Shown: positions 36,621-46,542 of the stretch, piece after piece | Layout of the letters: the number at the start of each line of letters is the position of its first letter | Position numbering within the stretch: the first letter of the stretch is position 1 | Translations under genes and position numbers: made by a program | Assembly (NCBI GenBank): GCA_030743005.1 | Contig: JASLTG010000008.1 | Coordinates: 1-64,000 of the forward strand | DNA: 64,000 bases | Source of the DNA: Acidimicrobiales bacterium | Lineage (GTDB): Bacteria > Actinomycetota > Acidimicrobiia > Acidimicrobiales > Poriferisodalaceae | Reading direction: 5' to 3' | Notes under the pieces: generated by a model | What the model was told of the DNA's origin: nothing | Databases searched by the model: none | The model's input: only the letters and a program-made list of their open reading frames with translations

Positions 36621-37840
36621 CGCGAACGAACCTCAATCAGATCCCTGTTGAGATCATCTACGGAGCCAACACCTGACAATGCCATTGTGTGTTCCACCCC
36701 CGCTCGAAGAAATTCCAATACCCAATCGACACCCCGTTCGCCTGCTGCTCCTAATGCATAAAAGTATGCCCTGCCAATCATGCAGGCATCGGCTCCCATA
36801 GCCACAGCCTTTACGATGTCGCTCCCCCTCCTCACACCTCCATCACAAATGATGGAGGTACGGTCGCCGACGGCATCAGCTACGGGTGCAACGAGATCAA
36901 TTGGTGACGGAGCGTAGTCAAGTTGTCGGCCTCCATGGTTAGAGAGAATCACCCCATCTAATTTCATGTCAGCAGCTATTTCTGCGTCCTCCACTGTCTG
37001 CACGCCTTTGATCATGATCATGCCGGACCAGTTATCTCGAAACCATTCAATGTCACTCCAGGAAAGGGTCGGGTCGAATTGGCTATTGATGTAGTCGGAC
37101 AAGGTGACCGGGGTCGACCCATCCCCGACTTCGGAACTTCCTTTAACATTCGCGAATTGGATTGGTTCAGCTCGCAGAAAGTCCGAAGTCCATCTGGGAT
37201 GACGGATCCCATCGATGATGGTGTCCAAGCCAACTTTGGGAGGAAGACTGAATCCTCGTCGGACATCACGTTCTCGACGACCGAGAACAGCGGTGTCGAC
37301 GGTAATCATGATGCCTTCGTATCCTGAGGCAGCAGCTCGTTCCAACATCTCTTTAAGCAGTGGTTTGTCACGCCAGACATACACCTGAAACCACTTTCTT
37401 CCATCATTGACTTCAGCGACTTCCTCAATCGATCGTGTACCCATAGTCGATAAGGAATATGGGATTCCGGCCCTCTTCGCTGCACGAGCTACCGCTAATT
37501 CGCCTTGGCTATGAGCAATCCGATCAAAGCCAGTAGGTGCGATCATCACGGGGAACGGTATTCGGCCGCCCAATAGTGTCGTCGTTGTGTTGATCGCGGC
37601 GACGTCTCTCAGGACCCTGGGTCGGAAATAGTAATTTTTGTACGACGAAACGTTGTTAGCTGCGGTGACCTCATCTTGGGCTGCTCCATCGATGTAGTCG
37701 AAACAACCTGCCGGCATGCGCTTCTTGGCCATAGTTCTCAAGTCACCAACATCAGCGGTTTTTGACAGTTTCCGCAGAGTTCGATCACGTTCATATACCC
37801 GGAATCGAACAACAGATCGCAATGCGCTGAACATCCCCAT
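36617..37840 (-). CDS. FMN-dependent 2-hydroxyacid dehydrogenase/oxidase (LldD/MdlB family)
   Basis: The ATG at 37840 is chosen because GGAGG lies 6 nt upstream; the longer frame to GTG 37873 would leave only 16 bp to the divergent ligA start. The 407-residue product has FDYIDGAAQDE, MIAPTGFDRIAH, the catalytic SNHGGRQLDY and the FMN-phosphate region ICDGGVRRGSDIVKA. It oxidises an (S)-2-hydroxyacid such as lactate, glycolate or mandelate. Its position next to aromatic genes makes a mandelate-type substrate possible. Confidence 0.9.
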   Translation of the reverse strand: MGMFSALRSVVRFRVYERDRTLRKLSKTADVGDLRTMAKKRMPAGCFDYIDGAAQDEVTAANNVSSYKNYYFRPRVLRDVAAINTTTTLLGGRIPFPVMIAPTGFDRIAHSQGELAVARAAKRAGIPYSLSTMGTRSIEEVAEVNDGRKWFQVYVWRDKPLLKEMLERAAASGYEGIMITVDTAVLGRRERDVRRGFSLPPKVGLDTIIDGIRHPRWTSDFLRAEPIQFANVKGSSEVGDGSTPVTLSDYINSQFDPTLSWSDIEWFRDNWSGMIMIKGVQTVEDAEIAADMKLDGVILSNHGGRQLDYAPSPIDLVAPVADAVGDRTSIICDGGVRRGSDIVKAVAMGADACMIGRAYFYALGAAGERGVDWVLEFLRAGVEHTMALSGVGSVDDLNRDLIEVRSR

Positions 37841-37889
37841 AGGAAGCCTCCGGTCTTGAATCGCTTCCATCACCCTAGAATCTGAAACG

Positions 37890-38252
37890 GTGAGCCTGTA
37901 CTACGTGCAGAAGTTTCTGTTTGAACTCAACCGCGATGAGGATTTTCAGTCCCGGTACGCGGCTGATCGACGCGGCGCGCTCGTAGGTTTCGACCTGTCC
38001 GCCGAAGAGGAGCGTGCTTTAACCGAGCCTGACATTGGTTTGCTATTTCATCTCGGAGTCAACGGCCAAATCTTGATGCACTTCGCAGCGCTTCATTCGA
38101 TTGAATGGCAAGACTATTTGCAGCAAATGCGAGATGGATTGGATAGACACGGGCCAGTCCGCGAGGGCGTCTACGCGGTAACCGGATATGAAGGCGTTAA
38201 AGCCCACTCAGACCGACTCGGCCAAACAAGCAACATAGAGAACGGGAGATAG
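37890..38252 (+). CDS. Extradiol dioxygenase small (LigA-type) subunit
   Basis: A 120-residue protein similar to the alpha subunit of protocatechuate 4,5-dioxygenase (LigA): YYVQKFLFELNRD, LTEPDIGLLFHLGVNGQIL and FAALHSIEWQDYLQQM. LigA-type subunits cap the active site of the LigB partner, which follows after 3 bp. Start GTG at 37890. Its 5' neighbour on the other strand is a 2-hydroxyacid oxidase. Confidence 0.83.
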   Translation: MSLYYVQKFLFELNRDEDFQSRYAADRRGALVGFDLSAEEERALTEPDIGLLFHLGVNGQILMHFAALHSIEWQDYLQQMRDGLDRHGPVREGVYAVTGYEGVKAHSDRLGQTSNIENGR

Positions 38253-38255
38253 ACA

Positions 38256-39074
38256 ATGCCTTTGGTATTTGCCGGTGTCTGCAGTCACGCTCCCGGCATA
38301 GTAGGACGCGCCGACCAAGCAGACCCCGCGGCTAAAGATCGTCTCTACGATGCCTTCGACGACATGCGTCGCCAACTCGAAGACAGCGAACCTGATGCAC
38401 TAATCGTCGTTGCTGCTGAACATTTCGCCAACTTCTTCATGAACAACATGCCGAGCTTCGCTATGGGCATGGCCGATTACTACGAAGGACCTATAGAGAA
38501 CCCTGAGTGGCTGGGCATTGAAAAAACAAGAATTCCGGGTAACCGATCATTGTCGGAACGTCTAATCAACAAGGTGATGGAACGCAGCGACGTGAGTTAC
38601 GCAGAAGAGTGGAAGTTCGACCACGGAATCATGGTGCCACTCCATTTCTTGACCCCTAGTTATGACTTGCCGATAGTGCCTGCCAATATCAACTGCCAAG
38701 GTCCTCCATTACCTCCTCTCCATCGAGCTTGGGAATTTGGTCAAGCGTTAAGGGAAGCAGCTGACTCAGTTCCCGAAAGAATCGCCCTAATTGGGACCGG
38801 TGGGATTAGCCATTGGCCAGCTACACCCGATAGCGGAAAAATCAACGAAGAGTGGGACCGCCGCTTCTTAGATCAATGGTCCCGCTGCGACAAAGAAGCA
38901 ATGCTGTCTTACAACGACAACCAGTCGTATCTGGACGCGGGGCAGGGCGCCTTTGAGATCCGCACATTTATGACTGTTTCTGCGGCCACCGAAGGTGCCT
39001 CGGGAACAGTCCACTTCTATGAACCAATCCCGATTTTCGCGGTCGGATGTACGATCGCCACAGTTAATCTTTGA
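38256..39074 (+). CDS. Class III extradiol ring-cleavage dioxygenase (LigB-type)
   Basis: A 272-residue class III extradiol dioxygenase. It has H11 (VCSHAPGI) and H56 (AAEHFANFF) as likely iron ligands, catalytic H123 in KFDHGIMVPLHF, the TGGISHWP loop and the C-terminal GAFEIRTFM acidic region. Family members cleave protocatechuate, gallate, homoprotocatechuate or related catechols. No hpaD is present in the hpa cluster, so this pair may cleave 3,4-dihydroxyphenylacetate there, or another catechol. It is coupled to the LigA-type subunit by a 3-bp gap. Confidence 0.87.
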   Translation: MPLVFAGVCSHAPGIVGRADQADPAAKDRLYDAFDDMRRQLEDSEPDALIVVAAEHFANFFMNNMPSFAMGMADYYEGPIENPEWLGIEKTRIPGNRSLSERLINKVMERSDVSYAEEWKFDHGIMVPLHFLTPSYDLPIVPANINCQGPPLPPLHRAWEFGQALREAADSVPERIALIGTGGISHWPATPDSGKINEEWDRRFLDQWSRCDKEAMLSYNDNQSYLDAGQGAFEIRTFMTVSAATEGASGTVHFYEPIPIFAVGCTIATVNL

Positions 39075-39141
39075 TCGTCGTCAACTACCGTTAAATAGCT
39101 AATGAACTGACCGTTCTTTCCGAGAAACAGGCAACACAAAT

Positions 39142-40434
39142 ATGCCCAGCACACACGAATTACTCGAGCGTTACCGCGCAGTCATGCCTTCATTCGTCAC
39201 TCCACTGTATGAGACACCAATTTCAATAGACCGCGGCGACGGTGGCTACGTCTGGGACCTTGAGGGCAACAAATACCTAGATTTTTTCGGCGGCATCCTC
39301 ACCACAATGATCGGACACTCTGTCCCAGAAGTCGTGTCAGCTGTCCAAGAACAAGCTTCGAAGGTGATGCACACGTCAACTCTGTATCTCAACGAACAGG
39401 TGGTGTCGTTCGCTGAAGAAGTCGCTGCAACATCAGGAATTCCTGACGCAAGGGTGCTTTTCACTACTTCGGGCTCAGAAGCCAACGACACAGCCATACT
39501 GCTTGCGACTAATTACCGTCAATCAAACCAATTGTTAGCTATGCGAAACAGCTATCACGGTCGATCGCTTACAACTCAAGCTGTTACATCTCATCGCAGT
39601 TGGCTGACAAGTAGCTACAGCGGACTTGACGTTCACTTCGTTCAAGGTCCCTACCGCCTTAGAAGCCCGTTTAGAGAATTAGATGATGAGGCGTTTACTC
39701 AAGCATGCGTCACTGATTTAGTGCAGCTTCTCGACATGACTGATGCGGGAGGATTCGCCGCTCTGATCGCCGAACCCATTCAAGGAGTCGGGGGGTTCGC
39801 AACACCCCCTGATGGCTTTTTCGGCGCCATGCACAAAGTGTTGGCTGCGCATGACGTGTTATTCATCAGTGACGAAGTCCAAACTGGCTGGGGAAGGACC
39901 GGTGACCACTTCTGGGGATACGAAGCCCATGGGATCGTCCCCGACATTCTTACTTTCGCAAAGGGAGTGGGCAATGGCATCACTCTCGCCGGATGCGTAG
40001 CTCGATCAGAGATCATGAACGTTTTGGATCGCACTTCTTTCACTACCTTCGGCGGTAACCCCTTGTCCGTGGCAGCTGGCAGCGCCACTCTCAAATACGT
40101 GAAGGACCACGATCTACAATCGAACGCCGCTGCCCGCGGTCGTCAGATGACAGATCTTCTGAGCGGACCCTGCGAGTCCACCGACTGGATCGCCGAACTG
40201 CGCGGCAAAGGACTCATGCAAGCTATTGAATGCGTCCAACCCGGGAGCATTGAACCGAACCCTTCAGCTGCTGCCAGTTTGATCGAGGTCTGCAAAGATA
40301 AGGGCTTGCTGGTAGGCAAAGGTGGCCTTTACGGGAACGTCATTCGCTTAACCCCAATGCTCAACGTGACCGAAGCCGAGATGACCGAAGGGTGCGAAAT
40401 CATTGTTTCGGCTTTGGATTCGGTTACTGGTTGA
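39142..40434 (+). CDS. Class III (fold-type I) PLP aminotransferase
   Basis: A 430-residue omega-aminotransferase with DFFGGILTTMIGHSVP near the N-terminus, FTTSGSEANDTA, SDEVQTGWGRTG and the PLP lysine in TFAKGVGNGITLAG. It is closest in feel to AGXT2/GABA-type transaminases, which move an amino group from an amino acid or amine to pyruvate, glyoxylate or 2-oxoglutarate. It has its own promoter space (67 bp upstream) and ends overlapping the convergent denD-like gene by about 10 bp. Confidence 0.9.
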   Translation: MPSTHELLERYRAVMPSFVTPLYETPISIDRGDGGYVWDLEGNKYLDFFGGILTTMIGHSVPEVVSAVQEQASKVMHTSTLYLNEQVVSFAEEVAATSGIPDARVLFTTSGSEANDTAILLATNYRQSNQLLAMRNSYHGRSLTTQAVTSHRSWLTSSYSGLDVHFVQGPYRLRSPFRELDDEAFTQACVTDLVQLLDMTDAGGFAALIAEPIQGVGGFATPPDGFFGAMHKVLAAHDVLFISDEVQTGWGRTGDHFWGYEAHGIVPDILTFAKGVGNGITLAGCVARSEIMNVLDRTSFTTFGGNPLSVAAGSATLKYVKDHDLQSNAAARGRQMTDLLSGPCESTDWIAELRGKGLMQAIECVQPGSIEPNPSAAASLIEVCKDKGLLVGKGGLYGNVIRLTPMLNVTEAEMTEGCEIIVSALDSVTG

Positions 40435-41356
40435 TCATTTCTACATAGGCCCGAACCATGGATTCCAAGTCGGCATCAGCGGGTAGCCCCAGTTCGCGCC
40501 CTCGAGAGTCATCAAGCTGTGCAGGCCAACTCTGAACTAACTGATCCGTTGCAGCGTCATACTCAAGAGTAACAAGGGCCCGAGCTTCAGATCCCCCAAC
40601 GATCTCCAGTACATTCAGCATCTCAGAAACAGTCGCGCTTAGCCCCGGGACCCCCACAGCACGGTCATGACCTAATAGAGAGCCATCGATTTCGGCCAAC
40701 ATCTGGATACACGTAGCAGTGTTCTGCGCTGAACCCACAACCATGACTGTTTCTTCAGACACCGGGACAACACTAGGGATTCCGGCCAGCGGCTCTCGAA
40801 ACATTCCAGACGCGAACCCTGAAGCAGCCGCATTTGGAACACCTGGCCTGACTATGACGGTCGGCAACCTTGCCGAACGACCATCGATATGGCCCTTTCT
40901 TGTCGCGTCATTAATCAGAAGTTCACCAATTGCTTTGGTTGTGCCATAGGTACCCGAGGGAGTTTGCTTCACAAGGTCTCCAACTTCGCCACCTGCTGTC
41001 GCTCCACCGAAAACTGCCAACGTGCTCGCAAACACAACCTTGTGAAGATGTCCCGACCGACGACACGCTTCCAGAAGCTGCAGCATGCCCCCAATATTTT
41101 GGTCGATCGCGTGCTCCCAATCAGCTTCCGCCCCAGCACTCACCACCGACGCTAAATGGAAAATAGTGCATGGCTCTTCTTTCAGAAGTTCTGGCAAAAA
41201 CTGGTCGTGAGCGAGATCTCCTTGCACCATACGACAACCCGCTATTTCAGCTTCAGTGACATCCACCGCGACAATGTCTTCCACTCCTTCTTCTCGGAGT
41301 CCCTGTATGAGGAGCCGTCCCAAAAAACCGGCGCCACCAGTCACAATTACCCGCAT
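40424..41356 (-). CDS. denD: D-erythronate dehydrogenase-like extended SDR
   Basis: A 310-residue NAD-binding protein with TGGAGFLG at residues 6-13, ASTLAVFGG, YGTTKAIGELL as YxxxK, and RSARLPTVIVRPGVPNAA. The last motif is typical of DenD, which oxidises D-erythronate at C2 in acid-sugar catabolism. The kinase and isomerase partners of the Den pathway are not nearby, so the exact substrate is uncertain. Start ATG 41356 after AAAGGAAAAG. Confidence 0.8.
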   Translation of the reverse strand: MRVIVTGGAGFLGRLLIQGLREEGVEDIVAVDVTEAEIAGCRMVQGDLAHDQFLPELLKEEPCTIFHLASVVSAGAEADWEHAIDQNIGGMLQLLEACRRSGHLHKVVFASTLAVFGGATAGGEVGDLVKQTPSGTYGTTKAIGELLINDATRKGHIDGRSARLPTVIVRPGVPNAAASGFASGMFREPLAGIPSVVPVSEETVMVVGSAQNTATCIQMLAEIDGSLLGHDRAVGVPGLSATVSEMLNVLEIVGGSEARALVTLEYDAATDQLVQSWPAQLDDSRGRELGLPADADLESMVRAYVEMINQ

Positions 41357-41427
41357 CTTTTCCTTTCTGCTTCGTTCTCGACTTAGCGAACTCTGACGTT
41401 TCGAATTACCGGTCGAATTCGGAATTG

Positions 41428-42420
41428 CTAAGAGAATTCAATCGACACCTTGAGAGCTTGGTCTTCATGAGGTTCGTGAGCTAAATGCATCGCTTCATCA
41501 ATTTTTTCGACCGGGAAGATATGGCTGAGCAACGGGGCAACATCTATTGCTCCACTGGCAATCAAATCAAGTGCCTCCCGAAACGAGGCAGAATCAGTTT
41601 CATCCTGAGCACCGTAGGTACTAGCCGCGCTAAGACGTTTCCGAAAGAACTTGTGAAATCTCATCTCAATGTCGGAATCAACGCTTGGTAAACCGAACCA
41701 CATGATTTCGCCGTCCATTCGAACATGGTCAACTGATTCTCGAAAGGTTTCCGCGCGTCCGACGGCCTCAACGAGATAATCAACTCCGTTCCCGGTTGTT
41801 AAGTCACCAACAACTGAAGATAAGTCATTATTTCCAGCGTTGACACAAACATCAGCCCCATAGGAGTTCGCTACCGCTAGTCGTGTATCGGAAAGATCAG
41901 AGACAATGATCTGAGCGGCGCCCGCTTGCTTCAGCAGATAGGTCCAAAACAAGCCCGCTGACCCTTGACCCATCACCGCAACAGTCTCTCCAGCAACGTC
42001 ACGCGGATGTTGTTTCATCGCGTAAATCACGGTGCCAAGTTGCTGAGCCATTAACAGATGCGACCGTGGTAAATCACAGTCGGGCAGAGGCACACAATAG
42101 TTAGCTCCCACCCGTTGGTATTCGTTGAAGCATTCACCAACGGGAGGATTGGGGAAAGTTAGGACATGCTGGCCTTCATCCAGACCCGAAACTTTTGACT
42201 CGACTATCCGGCCGATCCCTTCGTGACCTGGATACCCGTGCGGACAGGGAAAAGGGTGACTCAAGCCTGCTCCCATCATCACTACATGAAGATCACTGCC
42301 ACAAATTGATGCCATTTCGCTTTCGATCAGCACTTGACCATCTGAGATGCCAGGTACCTCGATCTCCTCGCAGATCATTTGACCCACATCGACCATCCGG
42401 GCCGCACGCATTGTTGCCAT
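41428..42420 (-). CDS. MDR-superfamily zinc-type alcohol dehydrogenase lacking structural zinc site
   Basis: A 330-residue medium-chain dehydrogenase with a catalytic-zinc region (SICGSDLHVV, GYPGHEGIG) and the cofactor loop AVMGQGSAGLF. The four-Cys structural-zinc lobe is not present. It probably oxidises a polyol or other alcohol. It follows denD on the same strand, so a sugar-acid role is possible. It is divergent from an MFS transporter (85 bp apart). Confidence 0.86.
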   Translation of the reverse strand: MATMRAARMVDVGQMICEEIEVPGISDGQVLIESEMASICGSDLHVVMMGAGLSHPFPCPHGYPGHEGIGRIVESKVSGLDEGQHVLTFPNPPVGECFNEYQRVGANYCVPLPDCDLPRSHLLMAQQLGTVIYAMKQHPRDVAGETVAVMGQGSAGLFWTYLLKQAGAAQIIVSDLSDTRLAVANSYGADVCVNAGNNDLSSVVGDLTTGNGVDYLVEAVGRAETFRESVDHVRMDGEIMWFGLPSVDSDIEMRFHKFFRKRLSAASTYGAQDETDSASFREALDLIASGAIDVAPLLSHIFPVEKIDEAMHLAHEPHEDQALKVSIEFS

Positions 42421-42505
42421 ACCTCGACTCTAGGTCGTATCGCCACGGTGTCGTCTCAAGATCAGCTCCAGAGAAAATAGTTACCGCCTAGAAATTTGCA
42501 CATGA

Positions 42506-43993
42506 GTGAGCATCTCAGTCAAGGAACTGGCATCGTGGCGGGAGATGTATGACGATAAACCCCCCGGGATCTTCCGCGGTTGGCTGGTCTTGGCGGGCTT
42601 GTTCATCACGATGGCCGTCACATCAGGACTCGGCTTTTACGCGCAAGGGGTCGTTCTAGATGCACTTGTCGTCGAACAAGGCTTCAGCGTTAGTGTCGCC
42701 GGGGCTGGCACTGGCATCTTCTTTGCTACCTCTGGAATAGCCGGCTATTTCGCGGGCGGTCTTCTTTCAAAATTTGATGTTCGACTCGTGATGACCGTTG
42801 GGTCGCTCATCGGGGCGACTGGGTTAGCGCTTCTGGGACAAGTTCGAAACGAAACTCAAATGGTCATCGTTATGGTTGTCTTCGGACTCGGTTTCGCTCT
42901 CACGAGCCTGGTTCCAAGCTCCACAATCGTGACTCGCTGGTTCGTTCGCAAACGCTCAGTCGCTTTATCTATTGCGTCGTCTGGCTTATCACTTGGTGGG
43001 ATAGCCATAACTCCAGTCATAGCCACGATCATTGACGCCGACTCTCTGGTCTATTGGGCTCCTCGACTAGCAGTCGCATTCCTCATCGGAATGTTGCCCG
43101 CTGTCTGGTTCTTAATTCATCCAGCGCCTGAACCTCTCGGGCTTCGACCCGATGGAGATCCACCGTTAGCTCAGGGCGCCACTCCCCCAGCACCCCAAGG
43201 TGTCGATTTCAAAACAGCTGTCCGATCTCGTTATTTCATTCTGATTTCAGTGACATTCATCATTGTTATGGCAGCTCAGGTAGGGGCCATTCAACACACC
43301 TTCAAAATGACAAAAGACAGGATCGATATCGAGACCGCCCGCACCACTCTGATGGTTTTAAGCGGGACAAGTGTTGCAGCCCGGATCCTCGGAGGCATCG
43401 TTGCCTTGAAAATATCTGTAACTCGACTCACTGCGGTTCTACTAGGCGTCCAAGCAGTTGGTATAGCCATTTTGGCTATTGGCAACACGACATTCATGGT
43501 TCTGTTGGGTGCCGTGATATTAGGAACGTCCATGGGCAATCTGCTTATGTTCCATCCCTTACTTCTCGCTGATGCCTTTGGCATCAAGGACTACCCGCGG
43601 ATTTATGGCATGGGTTCGCTGCTCATGATTTTGGGGGTAGGAGGCGGCCCCTTCCTAGTGGGCTTTCTTCGCGATATCTCTAGCTATAGAAACGCCTTTG
43701 GAGTGCTGACCCTTCTCGCTATTACAGGCGTCTTCTTTTTAGCTGCGGCAGGTAAACCCCCAAATAACGAAACCGCTACGACCAGCGCTGAGTTGGGTCG
43801 CACAATTCAGGAAGACGTTGACCCGTCTAGGAAGGCGCCCAGGACGCTCACTCCGCCGCATCGAATTGAACAACCAACAACTCCTCCAAACCGAAGGGTC
43901 GCTGTTATAGATCGCGGATCCGTTATGAGTGACGACACCTTCGCTAAAACCGAATCCGCAGCTAAAAAGATTCCTCTTAAATCATCGGAATGA
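42506..43993 (+). CDS. MFS transporter (monocarboxylate/oxalate-type)
   Basis: A 495-residue transporter with about 12 hydrophobic helices. The N-terminal RGWLVLAGLFITMAVTSGLGF resembles the MCT/OxlT branch. A hydrophilic tail of about 80 residues after the last helix contains many Pro and Thr (RTLTPPHRIEQPTTPPNRR). Start GTG 42506. It likely imports an organic acid used by the neighbouring dehydrogenases; substrate not determinable. Confidence 0.87.
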   Translation: MSISVKELASWREMYDDKPPGIFRGWLVLAGLFITMAVTSGLGFYAQGVVLDALVVEQGFSVSVAGAGTGIFFATSGIAGYFAGGLLSKFDVRLVMTVGSLIGATGLALLGQVRNETQMVIVMVVFGLGFALTSLVPSSTIVTRWFVRKRSVALSIASSGLSLGGIAITPVIATIIDADSLVYWAPRLAVAFLIGMLPAVWFLIHPAPEPLGLRPDGDPPLAQGATPPAPQGVDFKTAVRSRYFILISVTFIIVMAAQVGAIQHTFKMTKDRIDIETARTTLMVLSGTSVAARILGGIVALKISVTRLTAVLLGVQAVGIAILAIGNTTFMVLLGAVILGTSMGNLLMFHPLLLADAFGIKDYPRIYGMGSLLMILGVGGGPFLVGFLRDISSYRNAFGVLTLLAITGVFFLAAAGKPPNNETATTSAELGRTIQEDVDPSRKAPRTLTPPHRIEQPTTPPNRRVAVIDRGSVMSDDTFAKTESAAKKIPLKSSE

Positions 43994-44121
43994 ACCAATC
44001 TCGATTTAACTGCGAAACAAAAATCCTGCTCACTGAATTACTGCCCGATTAGCATTCGATTCTCTCGAGTGGCGCCCAGACTCAGTTGTCTTGTCCTCTC
44101 CCATCAAGCTAGGAGCTAACA

Positions 44122-45357
44122 GTGACCATCGACTTCAGTCTTTCACCTGAACTTGAGGAAATCCGTCTCCGAATCAGGGACTTCATCAATACAGAAGTGA
44201 AACCCGTGGAAGAAATAATTGAGAGCGAAAAACTCGACGAAACTGATAGAGACCAATACGTCTCTCATCTGATTGGGATGCGTAAGAAGGCGTTTGCCGA
44301 AGGGCTATGGCTGCCTCATATGCCCAAGGACTGGGGAGGGATGGGCCTTGGACATGTCGAGTTAGCGATGGTTCAAGCAGAAGCAGCTAAGTCGCATTAC
44401 GGGCCGTGGGTGCTGAATTGCCAAGCACCAGATGAAGGCAACATGCACACACTTTTGCACTGGGGCACTGAGGAGCAACTCGACAAATATCTGAAACCCC
44501 TCTGCGAAGGGCGAGCAACATCTTGTTTTGCCATGACTGAACCAGACGTCGCCGGCTCTGACCCCACGCTAATTCAAACAAGTGGATATCAAGATGGCGA
44601 TGAGTGGGTGATCAATGGCCATAAGTGGTTCATCTCCAACGCACATAGAGCCACCTTTGCCATCTTGGTCGTACGAACCGAAGAGAACCCCGATATACCT
44701 CAGGCAGCAAACTCTGCCTTCATCATCGACTTGCCTCATGCTGGGTGGAACGAAGTTCGTGAGGTCGAAACAATGCACGGTGGTACAGGACACAGCGAAA
44801 TCCTGGTTGAAGATTTACGTGTTCATGAAAGTCAGATGTTAGGAGGTCGTGGCCAAGGGCACTTACTTGGCCAATACCGATTAGGGCCGGCCCGTCTAGC
44901 TCATTGCATGCGGTGGATAGCACAAGCAGAGACTGCCCTAGACATGATGGTTGATCGTTCCCTGAACCGTTTTTCTCACGGATCGTTGCTAGCCGAAAAA
45001 CAAGGTATCCAATGGATGATCGCTGACAGCACGATGGAGTTGTACCAAGCAAAACTTATGGTCTTACACGCTGCCTACAAGATCGACCGAAAAGAAGACT
45101 TCAAGGCCGAGGTGTCGATGGCAAAGCATTTTGTCGCGAACATGCTTGGGCGAGTAATTGATCGTTCGATACAAGTTCACGGAGCGCTCGGCTACTCAAC
45201 CGATACGCCACTAGCTCACATGTATCAACATGCCCGCTGGGCTCGCTTTGCTGACGGGGCGGACGAAGTCCACCAGATGAGAATCGCTCAGCGGACAATT
45301 GCAGCATGGACTGACGAAGGCTCAACACGCACCGCCACTGGCAACCTCCCGATTTAA
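44122..45357 (+). CDS. Acyl-CoA dehydrogenase
   Basis: A 411-residue FAD enzyme. It has the FAD-binding signature CFAMTEPDVAGSDPT, NGHKWFISNAH and the C-terminal helix segment IQVHGALGYSTDTPLAHMYQHAR. It introduces a double bond next to the acyl-CoA carbonyl. The GTG start follows TAGGAGCTAACA. At the usual catalytic Glu region the sequence is FADGADEVHQM, as in ACAD10/11-like and FadE-type members. It ends 3 bp from a convergent aminotransferase. Confidence 0.93.
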   Translation: MTIDFSLSPELEEIRLRIRDFINTEVKPVEEIIESEKLDETDRDQYVSHLIGMRKKAFAEGLWLPHMPKDWGGMGLGHVELAMVQAEAAKSHYGPWVLNCQAPDEGNMHTLLHWGTEEQLDKYLKPLCEGRATSCFAMTEPDVAGSDPTLIQTSGYQDGDEWVINGHKWFISNAHRATFAILVVRTEENPDIPQAANSAFIIDLPHAGWNEVREVETMHGGTGHSEILVEDLRVHESQMLGGRGQGHLLGQYRLGPARLAHCMRWIAQAETALDMMVDRSLNRFSHGSLLAEKQGIQWMIADSTMELYQAKLMVLHAAYKIDRKEDFKAEVSMAKHFVANMLGRVIDRSIQVHGALGYSTDTPLAHMYQHARWARFADGADEVHQMRIAQRTIAAWTDEGSTRTATGNLPI

Positions 45358-45360
45358 CCT

Positions 45361-46542
45361 CTACAGGGCTGCGCCAATAGCTGCGGCCGCTGCTGCTGCT
45401 CCAGAAGAACCTATTGGAGAACCCATCTTCGTTAGGGCTGCTTCAATGGTTCCAAGAGTGCCGAGAATCATTGGTGGGTTGAGGTGACCCATATGACCAA
45501 TCCTTATTGCTCTATCTGCAAACTCATCTAATCCCACGCCCAATGTCACACCGGCGTCACTCTCAGCGATAGTGCGCAATTCGCTAGCATCTATTTCTCC
45601 GGTCAGGACAGTCGTCACAGAATTAGAACGTGATTGGGGGTCAACGATATTAAAGGAGAGACCAGCTGGAGCCTGCCAAGCATCGACAGCAGCTCGAACG
45701 GCATCAGCCAAAACACGGTGCCGCCGCCAGACATTCTCAAGTCCTTCTTCGAAAAGCATGTCTAGGGATTCGCGCATCGCCCAAAGATGTTGGATGGGCG
45801 GAGTTCCGCAATAAATCTTGTAGTGCTGTTCGGGATTGGTTCGCGGTTCCCAGTCGAAGTATCCGGTTCGCAAATCAGCACGCTTATGCGCAAGCAACGC
45901 TTTCTCGCTCGCGAAAACGAAACCAAGTCCTGGAGGAACCATCAACCCCTTTTGTGTTGCTGCGACTGTGATGTCGGCACCCCATTCATCGTGCTCATAG
46001 GGTTCGCAACCAAGAGAAGCAATGCAATCGACCATCAATAGCGCTGGGTGGTTCGCCGCGTCTATTGCTGCGCGGATCGCTTGAATATCGTTTCGAACCG
46101 AGGTCGCTGTGTCTACCTGAACGACCATAACTGCTGCGATCTCTCTGGAGAGGTCAGCTTTGAGGCGTTCTTCGAGCGCTTCGGGACTCACCGGGTAGGG
46201 ATCTTCCCCAGGCAAGATCTCTGTCTTAACACCCGAGACTTCCGCCATCTCTCCCCACCCAATTGCGAAGGTGCCAGATTCGAGAACAAGTACTTTGTCT
46301 CCGCGAGACAGCGTGTTGCTGATGGCCATTTCCCAAGCCCCGTGACCGTTAGAAACGCTTATATACACAGGTTGTTCTGTTCGGGCAATTTTTCGTAAAT
46401 CGTCCTGAACGCTGTAGGAAACCTCAACAAGGTCTCCTTCATAAATATTTGGCATCGGCCGATGCATCGCTGCCAGTACTCGATCTGGGATCACTGACGG
46501 TCCCGGGATCGAAACCATAGGACGACCATGACTCAATGACAT
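45361..46542 (-). CDS. Class V aminotransferase (serine/alanine-glyoxylate type)
   Basis: Start ATG 46542 (MSLSHGRPMVSIPGPSVIP) is chosen; the frame extends to 46632 but those residues look unlike the family. The 393-residue product has SNGHGAWEMA, VVQVDTATS, MVDCIASLG and the PLP lysine in VAATQKGLMVPPG. It transaminates serine, alanine or a related amino acid with a 2-oxoacid. An unusual run of alanines ends the protein (GAAAAAAAIGAAL). Divergent from another aminotransferase. Confidence 0.88.
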   Translation of the reverse strand: MSLSHGRPMVSIPGPSVIPDRVLAAMHRPMPNIYEGDLVEVSYSVQDDLRKIARTEQPVYISVSNGHGAWEMAISNTLSRGDKVLVLESGTFAIGWGEMAEVSGVKTEILPGEDPYPVSPEALEERLKADLSREIAAVMVVQVDTATSVRNDIQAIRAAIDAANHPALLMVDCIASLGCEPYEHDEWGADITVAATQKGLMVPPGLGFVFASEKALLAHKRADLRTGYFDWEPRTNPEQHYKIYCGTPPIQHLWAMRESLDMLFEEGLENVWRRHRVLADAVRAAVDAWQAPAGLSFNIVDPQSRSNSVTTVLTGEIDASELRTIAESDAGVTLGVGLDEFADRAIRIGHMGHLNPPMILGTLGTIEAALTKMGSPIGSSGAAAAAAAIGAAL

